From the NCBI GenBank assembly GCA_903819595.1, contig CAIJED010000170.1:1-38676 (forward strand): a stretch of DNA of 38,676 nucleotides, read 5' to 3'. Source of the DNA: an uncultured Methanomicrobiales archaeon (GTDB lineage: Archaea > Halobacteriota > Methanomicrobia > Methanomicrobiales > Methanospirillaceae). The notes beneath the pieces are model-generated. The model searched no databases, had not been told where the DNA came from, and saw only the letters and a program-made list of their open reading frames with translations. Positions 15,728-23,939 of this stretch are shown here, piece by piece. Each line of letters starts with the position of its first letter. Position 1 is the first letter of the stretch. Position numbers and translations under genes: made by a program.

Positions 15728-16345
15728 ATGACCGAACCTAAAAAATATTCGCTTCCGGCACTCCCCTACGACTACGCAGCCCTTGCACCTGCTATGTCCG
15801 AGGAGCAGCTCCGGCTGCACCACGACAAACACCACCAGGCCTATGTCAATGGCGCGAACGCGGTCCTTGAAAAGCTGGACAATGCGAGAAAGGCAAACGT
15901 TGACCTCGACATGAAGGCGACCTTAAAGGAACTCGCGTTCCATCTCGGCGGGAACCGGATGCATACGATGTTCTGGGAGAACATGGCACCTGCCGGAAAA
16001 GGCGGGGGCGGGGTCCCTTCAGGGAAGGCAGCTGATATGATTACGGCAGAATTCGGATCTTTCGAGCGTTTCAGGAAGGAGTTTACCCAGGCAGCGAACA
16101 GCACAGAGGGATCGGGGTGGGCTGCACTTACCCTGTGCCTGACCACGATGCGCCCCCTGATCATGCAGGTGGAAAAACACGGGGTCAACACCTACCCGTT
16201 CCGGATCATCATGGTGCTCGATGTATGGGAGCATGCGTATTATGTGGATTATAAAAATGACCGCGCAAAATATATCGAGAATTTCTGGAATATCGTAAAC
16301 TGGGATACCGTGAACAAAAGGCTTTCTGAAGCCCTTAAAAAATAA
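15728..16345 (+). CDS. sod: Fe/Mn superoxide dismutase
   Basis: The enzyme dismutates superoxide to peroxide and oxygen. The 205-residue protein has the metal ligands in order: His in [13 protein letters not shown], His in [13 protein letters not shown], and Asp and His in [12 protein letters not shown]. The MHTMFW form replaces the common HSLFW. Metal choice (Fe or Mn) cannot be read with confidence, though methanogen enzymes are usually Fe. It is monocistronic with its own strong TATA box, suggesting independent control. The following rimI gene is convergent. Confidence 0.94.
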   Translation: MTEPKKYSLPALPYDYAALAPAMSEEQLRLHHDKHHQAYVNGANAVLEKLDNARKANVDLDMKATLKELAFHLGGNRMHTMFWENMAPAGKGGGGVPSGKAADMITAEFGSFERFRKEFTQAANSTEGSGWAALTLCLTTMRPLIMQVEKHGVNTYPFRIIMVLDVWEHAYYVDYKNDRAKYIENFWNIVNWDTVNKRLSEALKK

Positions 16346-16353
16346 CCCTTTTT

Positions 16354-16818
16354 CTAAAACCTGAACCATTTCATCATGACGAGAGCATCCTCACCGTTCG
16401 CGTAATACTGCACGATCCGGAACACGTCCTGGTACCCGAGCTTCTGGTAGAACGCCTGGGCTTTTACGTTTGAAACGCGGACTTCAAGCTGGACCCCGGA
16501 TGCGGTTTCGAGTGCAAACTGGTGCTCGATACGCCGGACAAGTCTTTTCCCCAAACCTACATTCCGAAATCCCTTTGATACCGCGATGTTACAGATATGG
16601 CCGTATACCTCGTCACCGGTATCTTCAAGCCCCCCAACCACAAAACCGGCCAGCTGGTTACCGAATGATGCGACAAAAAACGTGCTGGGGAAACAGGCAA
16701 CTGATTCCGAAAAAATATTCCCCCCCCAGGGGTCAGGAAATGATTCCGCCTCTATTGCTGCGATCGCATCGACATCCGTGATTCTTGCCCGCCTGATCTG
16801 AACCTGGTCGCCTTCCAT
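16354..16818 (-). CDS. rimI: RimI-type GNAT N-acetyltransferase
   Basis: The 154-residue protein is a GNAT acetyltransferase of the RimI/archaeal N-alpha-acetyltransferase type, which acetylates protein N-termini such as that of a ribosomal protein. It shows VQIRRARITDVDAIAAIE at the start, EVYGHICNIAVSKGFRNVGLGKRL as the acetyl-CoA-binding loop, and the NVKAQAFYQKLGYQ motif. I chose the ATG at 16818 (MEGDQVQ) over the GTG at 16830, since a TATA-like box lies about 29 bp before the ATG. Protein substrate is inferred from family only. Confidence 0.88.
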   Translation of the reverse strand: MEGDQVQIRRARITDVDAIAAIEAESFPDPWGGNIFSESVACFPSTFFVASFGNQLAGFVVGGLEDTGDEVYGHICNIAVSKGFRNVGLGKRLVRRIEHQFALETASGVQLEVRVSNVKAQAFYQKLGYQDVFRIVQYYANGEDALVMMKWFRF

Positions 16819-16842
16819 TGTTGAGATCACCGTTTGTGCCTG

Positions 16843-16852
16843 CTATAATATC
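16843..16852 (-). promoter_or_regulatory. TATA-like box for rimI
   Basis: GATATTATAG on the minus strand lies about 29 bp before the ATG at 16818. The DUF1015 gene diverges from the same 86-bp gap. Confidence 0.45.
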
Positions 16853-16873
16853 TATCATATAGAATCAGGGCCC

Positions 16874-16883
16874 AATTTTATGG
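16874..16883 (+). promoter_or_regulatory. TATA-like box for the DUF1015-hisG operon
   Basis: AATTTTATGG is centred about 26 bp before the ATG at 16905. This supports that ATG over the upstream GTG at 16893 and predicts a leaderless message. Confidence 0.45.
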
Positions 16884-16904
16884 GAACGCCAGGTGCCGGT
16901 TTCC

Positions 16905-18164
16905 ATGGTAAAGATCTTTCGTTTTTCCGCGGTGCGTCCAGCACCCGCACATGCACAGGGGATTGCTGCCGTACCCTATGATGTCGTAAGTGCAGAAGAG
17001 GCGCGTGAATGTATTCGAAAAAATAACGAGAGCTTCCTTCGTGTCAGCCGTTCTGATGCACTTCTACCGGACAGGTCACCGTATGACCCGTCTGTGTATG
17101 ACCTGGCACGGGAGAACTTCCACGAGATGATCAGGGAGGGGCAGATGGTACAGGATGAAAGTCCGGCGATCTACCTGTACCGGGTGACCCAGGGGGAATC
17201 CTGTTACCTTGGCCTTGCATGCTGCCTCGACGTGGATGACTACATCTCGAACCAGATTCGCCGTCACGAAGCAACACGCTATGATAAGGAGGAAGACAGG
17301 ACCCGTCATATCGACACGGTCAATGCCCATACGGGACCGGTTGTCCTCCTGTACAACGACCCCGGGGAGGTCTACCCGTTCATCGAGTCACTGATCATTT
17401 CAGGGCAGAAGCCTGTGACAACAGTACAGGGTAGCCAGGGTGCGGTCCATGAGATCTTCCGGATTACCGATGATGCAACGTATCACCGTATTCAGGAGAT
17501 GTTCCAGGGAATCGATGCATATATCGCCGACGGACACCACCGGGCAAAGTCAGCGGTAACAGTTGCGGAGAAGAGAAACGCAAACGGTGACGGATCAGAA
17601 GAGGCCAGGCATTTTATGGGGGTCCTGTTCTCACATCGGAGGGTTGCAATCCATGGGTACAGCCGGCTTGTCACACCGCAAAAAAAGGTACCTCCTGAAA
17701 CACTGCTCGGAAAGGTCAGCCAGAAGTTCGAAGTGACCTCGATATCAGGGGTTGATCCATCAGCCTTCCAGGTCCTGGCAAGAGACCTCTATTTTTCTCC
17801 GCACCATGTCTTCCATATGTACTTAAATGGTATCTGGTACGAGTGCTCGCTCCCATACGAGGAGGGGGCCGGGCCGATCGAGTCCCTCGACGTATCAGTC
17901 CTCCAGAAACAGGTGCTTGAAAAAGTGCTTGGGATCACCGACCCCCGCGGGGACATGAGACTTCAGTACCTTGGCGGAGCGAGGCCGGTAGGAGACCTTG
18001 AGGGGCTTGTTGACCGCGGGGAATTTATGGCTGCCTTCTCCATGCAGCCGGTCGATGTGGATACGGTGCTTGCCATTGCAGATGCAGGATGTATTATGCC
18101 TCCGAAATCGACATGGTTCGAACCGAAACTCCTCTCAGGCCTCCTTGTACACCTGCTCGACTGA
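16905..18164 (+). CDS. DUF1015 family protein
   Basis: The 419-residue protein belongs to the DUF1015 family (COG4198), widespread but without a proven activity. Typical features are the N-terminal FRFSAVRPAPAHA...VPYDVVS segment, RYDKEEDRTRHID, the YIADGHHRAKSA motif (GHHR is the family hallmark) and PKSTWFEPKLLSGLLVH at the end. I start it at 16905 (MVKIFRFS) rather than the GTG at 16893. The hisG gene begins 41 bp after its stop on the same strand, so they are probably cotranscribed. A link to amino-acid metabolism is only suggested by that neighbour. Confidence 0.88.
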   Translation: MVKIFRFSAVRPAPAHAQGIAAVPYDVVSAEEARECIRKNNESFLRVSRSDALLPDRSPYDPSVYDLARENFHEMIREGQMVQDESPAIYLYRVTQGESCYLGLACCLDVDDYISNQIRRHEATRYDKEEDRTRHIDTVNAHTGPVVLLYNDPGEVYPFIESLIISGQKPVTTVQGSQGAVHEIFRITDDATYHRIQEMFQGIDAYIADGHHRAKSAVTVAEKRNANGDGSEEARHFMGVLFSHRRVAIHGYSRLVTPQKKVPPETLLGKVSQKFEVTSISGVDPSAFQVLARDLYFSPHHVFHMYLNGIWYECSLPYEEGAGPIESLDVSVLQKQVLEKVLGITDPRGDMRLQYLGGARPVGDLEGLVDRGEFMAAFSMQPVDVDTVLAIADAGCIMPPKSTWFEPKLLSGLLVHLLD

Positions 18165-18205
18165 ACCGTCAGGGTTTAATCCATTCCCTGCTATTTCTAT
18201 TCCTG

Positions 18206-19078
18206 ATGATCAATATTGCACTCCCTAAAGGGAGCCTTGAGGAACAGACCCTCCAGCTCTTCCGGGAGGCTGATCTCGAGGTCAGGAGAACTGACCGCGA
18301 TTATAACCCGCAAATCAATGATGAGCGTATTGGAAAGGTAAAAATCCTCAGGCCCCAGGAGATCCCGACATATGTTGAGATGGGATATTTCGACATGGGG
18401 ATTTCCGGCCTGGACTGGGTCTGTGAATCGGGCGCTAAGGTTGAGGAAATCGCCAAACTCAACTACAGCAAGACGGGCCAGGGAAACGTGAAGATCGTTG
18501 TCGCAGTCCATCGCGATGAACCGATTTCAACGGTGAATGACATCCGCCCGGACAGCCGGGTAACCACCGAGTATCCTGAAATGACCAGGGAGTTTTTCGG
18601 TCGCCTGGGCATCCCCGTCCGACTGTTCCCATCGTACGGTGCGAGCGAGGCAAAAGTCCCCGACTTAATGGACGTGGTGGTAGACCTTACTGAAACCGGC
18701 ACGACGCTCCGGAAGAACGGGCTCAAGATTATCGGCCAGATCATGGAGTCATATACGGTCATCATCGCGAACAGGGAGATCCTGAATGACCCCGTAAAAA
18801 GGCGGGAGATGGATGAGATTGTAACACTCTTAATGGGTGTGATCGAGGCACGCAACAAGGTGCTCCTCACCATGAATGTACCCGCAGCAATGCTCGAAGC
18901 GGTCGTCTCCGCCCTGCCGGCGCTGAAGAAACCCACCGTTTCCAGGCTTCACGGGATTGACTTTTTCAGCATCGAGACAGTCGTCCACAAGAACCTCGTG
19001 AACACACTCATCCCGAAGCTCAAAGCATCAGGTGCAGAAGATATCCTCGAGATCCCGATTACAAAGATCGTGCGCTGA
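18206..19078 (+). CDS. hisG: ATP phosphoribosyltransferase, long form
   Basis: HisG joins ATP and PRPP, the first and feedback-regulated step of histidine synthesis. The 290-residue length means the long type with its own C-terminal regulatory domain, so HisZ is not needed. It has INIALPKGSLEEQ at the start, the substrate-binding YFDMGISGLDW, the PRPP loop DVVVDLTETGTTLRKNGL and an ACT-like C-terminal domain (residues ~215-290). I chose the ATG at 18206 (MINIALPKG). The ORF-track start at 18089 lies within the DUF1015 gene. A T-run at about 19136-19143 probably ends the transcript. Confidence 0.94.
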   Translation: MINIALPKGSLEEQTLQLFREADLEVRRTDRDYNPQINDERIGKVKILRPQEIPTYVEMGYFDMGISGLDWVCESGAKVEEIAKLNYSKTGQGNVKIVVAVHRDEPISTVNDIRPDSRVTTEYPEMTREFFGRLGIPVRLFPSYGASEAKVPDLMDVVVDLTETGTTLRKNGLKIIGQIMESYTVIIANREILNDPVKRREMDEIVTLLMGVIEARNKVLLTMNVPAAMLEAVVSALPALKKPTVSRLHGIDFFSIETVVHKNLVNTLIPKLKASGAEDILEIPITKIVR

Positions 19079-19135
19079 GCCTTCCGGTCTTATTTATTCG
19101 ACAGAACCTGGTGTGGCACAGAAAAGATCTATGGC

Positions 19136-19143
19136 ATTTTTTT
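19136..19143 (+). terminator. T-run after hisG
   Basis: ATTTTTTTA lies about 60 bp after the hisG stop in the gap before the convergent FmdE-like gene. The rest of 19079-19281 holds no convincing gene. Confidence 0.35.
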
Positions 19144-19281
19144 AGTCCCGCAGATTGCACAGGAATTTTTACTCATCGTCCGGCAACCAAGGAATTACAT
19201 TTGCCTGATGACCTCGCGTGATTTCAGTTCTACTTTTTCTTTTTCTTCCTCCTGGGACTCAGTTCTTCAGGGCGGGAATCC

Positions 19282-19896
19282 TTACTCTTTTCTCTCCGAA
19301 CACGGGATACAGAGCGATTTACCGTGGGCTGTTACTACCCGGTGTTCCGCCACCATCTCACCGCAGCAGTCGCAGGGGACGGATTTGTATGTCGTTACCG
19401 GGAAAGGGACCGGGACATCCACGCGCCGGACTGAAAAGATATCGTGGTATGGAACCGTGAGAATTGAATGACAAAGCGTATCGCGGTGTTTTTCAAATTG
19501 TTCTTTTTCTTCGGGCGTCGCATTTCCAGCCATGACCTTTGACCTGATCACTCCAAATCCCGGGTCGAGAGATTCCGTAGAAAAAGCAGCCTTTGTTGCC
19601 ACCCTGACCGCTTTTCCGTTTCTCCGGTTGATCAGGGTATAGACGTGTTTCCCATAGTCGAGGAAAATAAGGTTCCCCTTTCCTGCAGTGCACCCGGTAA
19701 TGACCTGGAGGGCATCAATACCGCAGGCGTCGTTCTCCACAATTGCAACCAGTTCCTCATCATGCGAGGGTTCGCTTCTCAGCTCTTCAAGGGCAATCAG
19801 CGCCGCCCGGTAACCAAGTGCGAGGCCGGGACAGCTATGACCGTGAAACGCTACTGCATCAGAAAATGACGGTATGGCGGATGGTATCGATTCCAT
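19282..19896 (-). CDS. FmdE-like protein with C-terminal zinc ribbon
   Basis: FmdE-family proteins copurify with formylmethanofuran dehydrogenase, the first enzyme of CO2 reduction in methanogens, but their job is unsettled. The 204-residue protein has the signature FHGHSCPGLALGYR (residues ~18-31), the conserved ENDACGIDALQVITGCTAGKGNL and a C-terminal four-Cys ribbon (CDCCG...CIPC). No fmd/fwd genes are visible in the window, so a direct role in that complex is not shown. It is transcribed alone and divergently from the small Cys protein gene. Confidence 0.9.
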   Translation of the reverse strand: MESIPSAIPSFSDAVAFHGHSCPGLALGYRAALIALEELRSEPSHDEELVAIVENDACGIDALQVITGCTAGKGNLIFLDYGKHVYTLINRRNGKAVRVATKAAFSTESLDPGFGVIRSKVMAGNATPEEKEQFEKHRDTLCHSILTVPYHDIFSVRRVDVPVPFPVTTYKSVPCDCCGEMVAEHRVVTAHGKSLCIPCSERKE

Positions 19897-20027
19897 AGAG
19901 AATCATTTGCTTTGATGGGTCTTGAAGAGTGAGACTGGCATCCATTGGAAAGTGTTCATCATTATCTGCCCGGGATCCGACGCCAGTGCACCAGTTATTA
20001 ATGCATCAATACCGAACGGTACGTATT

Positions 20028-20321
20028 ATGAAGTGCTGGCGAGATCTCAGTCAAACCTGTGTGGAGGAGGACTGTCCCATGTGGATAAACGACACAACAA
20101 CACCAGAATTGCCGGTGTGGGAGATGTTCAAAAGCGAGCATGGGATGTGCACCCTTGCAGCGAACGCGAAGCTGGAGGTAATTCAAAACGTCCTGCGAAT
20201 GGCGGAATGCATGGAAGATGATCTCCTGTTTGAAGACGAATTTCCGGATGAAGAATTCGTGCCACTCCCGAAAAAGGAGAAGACCGCCCCGCTGGCGGGA
20301 AAGAAACGAAAGCCAAAATGA
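20028..20321 (+). CDS. Small conserved-looking Cys protein, unknown function
   Basis: I recognise no named family. The 97-residue product starts MKCWRDLSQTCVEEDCPMW, with three cysteines spaced C-x7-C-x4-C, and a further Cys in MCTLAANAKLEV. It ends in an acidic then lysine-rich tail (DEFPDEEF, KKEK, KKRKPK). The ATG at 20028 fits a TTATTAAT box about 29 bp upstream, so I prefer it to the ORF-track start at 19929, whose extra residues look random. The Cys pattern could bind metal. A T-run follows at 20344-20351. Confidence 0.6.
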   Translation: MKCWRDLSQTCVEEDCPMWINDTTTPELPVWEMFKSEHGMCTLAANAKLEVIQNVLRMAECMEDDLLFEDEFPDEEFVPLPKKEKTAPLAGKKRKPK

Positions 20322-20759
20322 CGGACCTCTCAATATTCGTACACTTTTTTTAGACATTACCCATTTGAGATGCTGCTTTTTTACATGGGTCCGGTTTCAT
20401 TTCACGGACCAGGTGTCAGATCCCATGCGAGTTCGCAGGAAAACCTGGTATTAAGCGGTTCCGGGTAATTTCCGGTAGTTCAGTTCAGATGCCTCTGCCC
20501 TCTTCTCCTGGCCACCAGTTTCTCCTGCCCTTCAGGGAACCTGCCCGTGGGCGATTTACTGTTGATAATCACGTAACTTGGCTCAATTCTCCCGGCCAAC
20601 CTGCATTGATTCCGGTTACAGCAGATTACCGGGCGGGAACAACGTTACTACTAATGCCGCCAGATCCCAACGGACATGATAACAGGGAACATTCGTCTGA
20701 ATTAGCTCTTTGAAAAGCGTTTAATGGTTCGGTTGTTATACACTCTACCTGACGAAACC
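20322..20759. other. 438-bp intergenic region before sufC
   Basis: A T-run near 20344-20351 ends the upstream gene. Two short inverted repeats follow: ACCCAT/ATGGGT around 20359-20390 and GGTCCG/CGGACC at 20388-20410, which compete for the same bases. The ORF at 20489-20713 is low-complexity Pro/Leu sequence with no family resemblance and I treat it as chance. A TTATA sequence (20736-20740) about 22 bp before the sufC ATG may be its promoter. Confidence 0.45.
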
Positions 20760-21491
20760 ATGCTCAATATTGAAGACCTCCATGTGAAAATAGGGGATCG
20801 GGAAGTCCTCCATGATGTGAATCTCCAAATCAGGGAAGGAGAGACCCATGTGCTCATGGGGCCGAACGGTTCCGGTAAGAGTACATTGCTCATGACAATT
20901 ATGGGATTTGCAAATTATACAGTCACAAATGGGAAGATATCCTTCAACGACCGGGATATCACCCATCTTCCGATTCATGAACGGGCAAAACTCGGCATGG
21001 GTATGATGTTCCAGAGACCACCGACGATATCCGGCCTGAAACTGGGGAAACTACTTGTTGCCACATCGGGAAATAACACAGAAGAAGTTGCGGAGTATGC
21101 GAAAAATATGCACATGGACCGGTTCCTGGAGCGGGATATCAATAAGGGATTTTCCGGTGGAGAGATCAAGCGTAGCGAGGTGCTCCAGTTGATGGTCCAG
21201 AAACCGGATTTCGTCATGCTCGATGAACCCGAGAGCGGTGTCGACCTTGAAAATATCTCGCTGATCGGTGCAGCAATTGGCAACCTGCTGGAAAAGGGGT
21301 CTCACCTCATGAAACGGAAAAAAAGTGGTCTTGTCATCACGCATACCGGGTATATCCTCGATTATCTTGACGCAGATAAAGGCCATGTCATGTGTGATGG
21401 GGAGATCCGTTGCCACGGGAACCCAAGAGAGATCTTAAAAGACATCAAAGCCCGTGGTTACAAGGAGTGTCTCGAATGCCGGCAGAACTGA
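20760..21491 (+). CDS. sufC: Fe-S cluster assembly ATPase SufC (SmsC)
   Basis: SufC is the ABC-type ATPase that drives the SufB scaffold in Fe-S cluster assembly. The 243-residue protein has Walker A (GPNGSGKST), a Q-loop (MMFQRPPTI), the ABC signature FSGGEIKRSE, Walker B (DFVMLDEPESGVD) and the switch His (VITHTG). I start it at 20760 (MLNIEDLHV). Upstream ORF residues lie in the promoter. It overlaps sufB by 16 bases. With no sufD, sufS or sufE nearby, this matches the two-gene archaeal SMS/minimal-SUF system. Confidence 0.94.
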   Translation: MLNIEDLHVKIGDREVLHDVNLQIREGETHVLMGPNGSGKSTLLMTIMGFANYTVTNGKISFNDRDITHLPIHERAKLGMGMMFQRPPTISGLKLGKLLVATSGNNTEEVAEYAKNMHMDRFLERDINKGFSGGEIKRSEVLQLMVQKPDFVMLDEPESGVDLENISLIGAAIGNLLEKGSHLMKRKKSGLVITHTGYILDYLDADKGHVMCDGEIRCHGNPREILKDIKARGYKECLECRQN

Positions 21492-22594
21492 GCAAAGACC
21501 TGGGTCTATCCGCAGAAGACCAGGAACGCCTGGCCCAGTCCGGAATTGACCTCACCATGGGGAACCGGTGTGGCAGTTATATCCAGGTGAACCAGGATAT
21601 CGTGCAGGAAAGTTGCCAGGAAGAGGGTATTGAAGTCCTGTCCATCGCCAACGCCCTGAAAAAGTACGACTGGATGAAGGACTATATGTGGAACCTGGTC
21701 ACGAAGGACAAAGACGAATATACGAGATATGTCGCAGATGCCGCCGAACCGAAAGGTTATGTCATCATCGCCCGCAAAGGCAGCAGTAATATCCTGCCTG
21801 TGCAGGCATGTCTCTATCTTGGCCGTGAGAAAATCCAGCATGTCCATAATATTATAATCGCAGAGGAGGGTGCCGAGCTTCATATCATATCCGGCTGCAC
21901 CAGTGGCCAGCACGTAGGAAAAGGCGGGGCGCATTATGGTATCAGCGAATTTTACGTGGGTAAAAATGCGAAGATCAGTTTCACCATGATCCATACCTGG
22001 GGAGAAGATATTGAGGTGTATCCCCGTAGTGCTGCAAAAGTAGAAGAAAATGGTGTGTTCTTATCCAATTACGTCTGCATGAAACCAGTCCACAAAGTGC
22101 AGATGTACCCGACCGCACACCTGGTCGGTGAGAATTCTGTCGCGAGGTTCAGCAGCGTTGTCATTGCGACACCGGGGTCTCTCCTTGACTTAGGCTCCCG
22201 TGCAATCCTTGGGGCAAAAGGTGCAAGTGCTGAACTGGTCACGCGTGCGATTACCAAGGGAGGTACGATCATCTCCCGTGGCCATATCCTTGGGAAAACC
22301 GAGGGGACAAGAGGCCACCTCGAATGCAAAGGGCTGATCCTGAAAGACGGGACAATTTATGCAATCCCGGAAATAGAGGGGAACGTGGTCGGGACCGAGC
22401 TCTCCCACGAGGCAGCAGTTGGAAAAATTGCCAGGGACGAGATCGAATACCTGATGGCCAGGGGACTTGACGAGGAGTCAGCAACTGCAACAATCATCAG
22501 GGGTTTCCTCGACGTGAAGATTGCCGGGTTACCCGATGCGCTCCAGAAACAGATTGATGCGGCCATCGATGTCGCTGAAAAGGCAGGGTTCTGA
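21476..22594 (+). CDS. sufB: Fe-S cluster scaffold SufB (SmsB)
   Basis: SufB forms the scaffold on which clusters are built, working with SufC. The 372-residue protein has an N-terminal helical part (1-80), the parallel beta-helix core (IISGCTSGQHVGKGGAH, SRAILGAKGASAELVTRAI, GHLECKGLILKDGTIYAIPEI) and the C-terminal ELSHEAAVGKIARDEIEYLMARGLDEESA motif. It is shorter than bacterial SufB, as usual for archaeal forms. The ATG at 21476 has AAGGAG about 10 bases upstream within sufC, so the two are translationally coupled. Archaeal SufB likely acts as a homodimer, since no SufD is present here. Confidence 0.94.
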   Translation: MPAELSKDLGLSAEDQERLAQSGIDLTMGNRCGSYIQVNQDIVQESCQEEGIEVLSIANALKKYDWMKDYMWNLVTKDKDEYTRYVADAAEPKGYVIIARKGSSNILPVQACLYLGREKIQHVHNIIIAEEGAELHIISGCTSGQHVGKGGAHYGISEFYVGKNAKISFTMIHTWGEDIEVYPRSAAKVEENGVFLSNYVCMKPVHKVQMYPTAHLVGENSVARFSSVVIATPGSLLDLGSRAILGAKGASAELVTRAITKGGTIISRGHILGKTEGTRGHLECKGLILKDGTIYAIPEIEGNVVGTELSHEAAVGKIARDEIEYLMARGLDEESATATIIRGFLDVKIAGLPDALQKQIDAAIDVAEKAGF

Positions 22595-22628
22595 TCTTTG
22601 AAGGGATTACGGAGACGGGGTCTTAACG

Positions 22629-23279
22629 GTGCCAGTGGACTCGCGGACAGATGAACGGATGCGGATGGTCAGGGACCAGGTCGAAGCCCGGGGTATTGAA
22701 GATCAGCGGGTACTCGATGCAATGCGGGAAATCCCCCGGCATTGTTTCATCCCTGAAGAGTTCCGGCATGCAGCGTACGATGACCGGCCCCTCCCAATCG
22801 GAAGTGGGCAGACCATTTCACAGCCATTTATTGTCGGGCTGATGACCTCTCTCCTTGAATTGAGACAAACCGACAAGGTGCTTGAAATCGGAACCGGCAG
22901 TGGTTACCAGGCAGCCATCCTCTCAAAACTCGCACAGACCGTTGTTTCCGTCGAGCGGCTGCACGAAATCGCATCGAAAGCAAAGGCATTATTGCAACAC
23001 CTTGGAATTATCCACGTAAAAATTGTGGTAGAAGATGGCACTCTAGGCTATCACCCGGATGCCCCGTACGACGGGATTATCATCACGGCTGCGTCACCGG
23101 ACATCCCTGCCCCACTGATCGACCAGTTGGCAGACGGGGGGAGACTGGTTGCTCCTGTGGGATCGCGTGACCTGCAGCAGCTGGTCAGGATCAGAAAACA
23201 GGGTAACCGGATCAGTTGCGAAAATTTTGGGGGCGTGGTATTTGTTCCTCTTTTAGGACGCCATGGCTGGAAGGAATGA
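22629..23279 (+). CDS. pcm: Protein-L-isoaspartate O-methyltransferase
   Basis: Pcm methylates isoaspartyl residues with SAM and so repairs aged proteins. The 216-residue protein has the substrate loop RPLPIGSGQTISQPFIVGLM and the SAM-binding LEIGTGSGYQAAILS. The post-I acidic loop (VVSVERLHEIA) and YDGIIITAASPDIP are also present. It begins with GTG after a GGAGACGGGG purine stretch, though an internal ATG near residue 11 is possible. It follows sufB by 34 bp on the same strand and may be part of that transcript. The cyclase-family gene starts just after its stop. Confidence 0.92.
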   Translation: MPVDSRTDERMRMVRDQVEARGIEDQRVLDAMREIPRHCFIPEEFRHAAYDDRPLPIGSGQTISQPFIVGLMTSLLELRQTDKVLEIGTGSGYQAAILSKLAQTVVSVERLHEIASKAKALLQHLGIIHVKIVVEDGTLGYHPDAPYDGIIITAASPDIPAPLIDQLADGGRLVAPVGSRDLQQLVRIRKQGNRISCENFGGVVFVPLLGRHGWKE

Positions 23280-23283
23280 CGAT

Positions 23284-23937
23284 ATGAAAACGTTCTACGA
23301 TATTACCCATGAATTAACCGAAGAGACCCCGGTATACCCGGGAGACTTCGAACCCCGTTTTTCCCGTGAAGACCGCGGGCAATATCTGCTGACTGGGCTT
23401 CGTATGAGTACCCACTCCGGTACACATATCGATGCCCCGTCCCACTATTTAAAAAACGATGAGAGTATTGACCGTGTGCCTCTGGCTGCGCTGATCGGGC
23501 CATGCAGGGTGATTGACCTCTCCCATGTTTCAGGGGAAATATCCAGTGCCGATTTGGATGGGAGAATAGATGGTGCATCACGGATATTATTAAAAACCGG
23601 GAGTACATTTTCTGGGTACTTCGATCCCGGATATATCGGCCTTGATATATCCGCGGCAAAAACAATTTCAGGAAAAGGGATCATTGCCATCGGCATCGAC
23701 TCACCATCCATAGAAAAGTTTAATGGTTCGGGGGAAGTCCACGTTGAGCTCCTTGGAAAGGGGATCGTGGTGATAGAGTTTCTTAACCTTACCGACGTCC
23801 CTGAAGGGGACTACCAGATGATTGCCCTGCCATTGCGTCTCCGTGGACTTGACGGCTCTCCGGCAAGAGTAGTACTCTGTGATTCCAGGTTGCCGATGGA
23901 TGAAAATCACGGCATGACCGTCAGGCAGGGGAGGTAA
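23284..23937 (+). CDS. Cyclase/kynurenine formamidase-family hydrolase
   Basis: The 217-residue protein belongs to the metal-dependent cyclase/formamidase family (PF04199). The diagnostic motif HSGTHIDAPSHYL near residue 44 supplies zinc-binding His and Asp residues, and DITHELTEETPVYPGD at the N-terminus is typical. Known relatives hydrolyse N-formylkynurenine or isatin, but the natural substrate here is unknown, and no kynurenine genes are visible. I prefer the ATG at 23284, which has GGAAGGA upstream, over the ATG at 23263 inside pcm. It is followed after 2 bp by the Cys-rich gene. Confidence 0.88.
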   Translation: MKTFYDITHELTEETPVYPGDFEPRFSREDRGQYLLTGLRMSTHSGTHIDAPSHYLKNDESIDRVPLAALIGPCRVIDLSHVSGEISSADLDGRIDGASRILLKTGSTFSGYFDPGYIGLDISAAKTISGKGIIAIGIDSPSIEKFNGSGEVHVELLGKGIVVIEFLNLTDVPEGDYQMIALPLRLRGLDGSPARVVLCDSRLPMDENHGMTVRQGR

Positions 23938-23939
23938 CA

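Noticed and set aside
20489-20713. 74-residue ORF before sufC
   Set aside because: It has low-complexity Pro/Leu composition, no convincing promoter or ribosome-binding site, and no recognisable motif.
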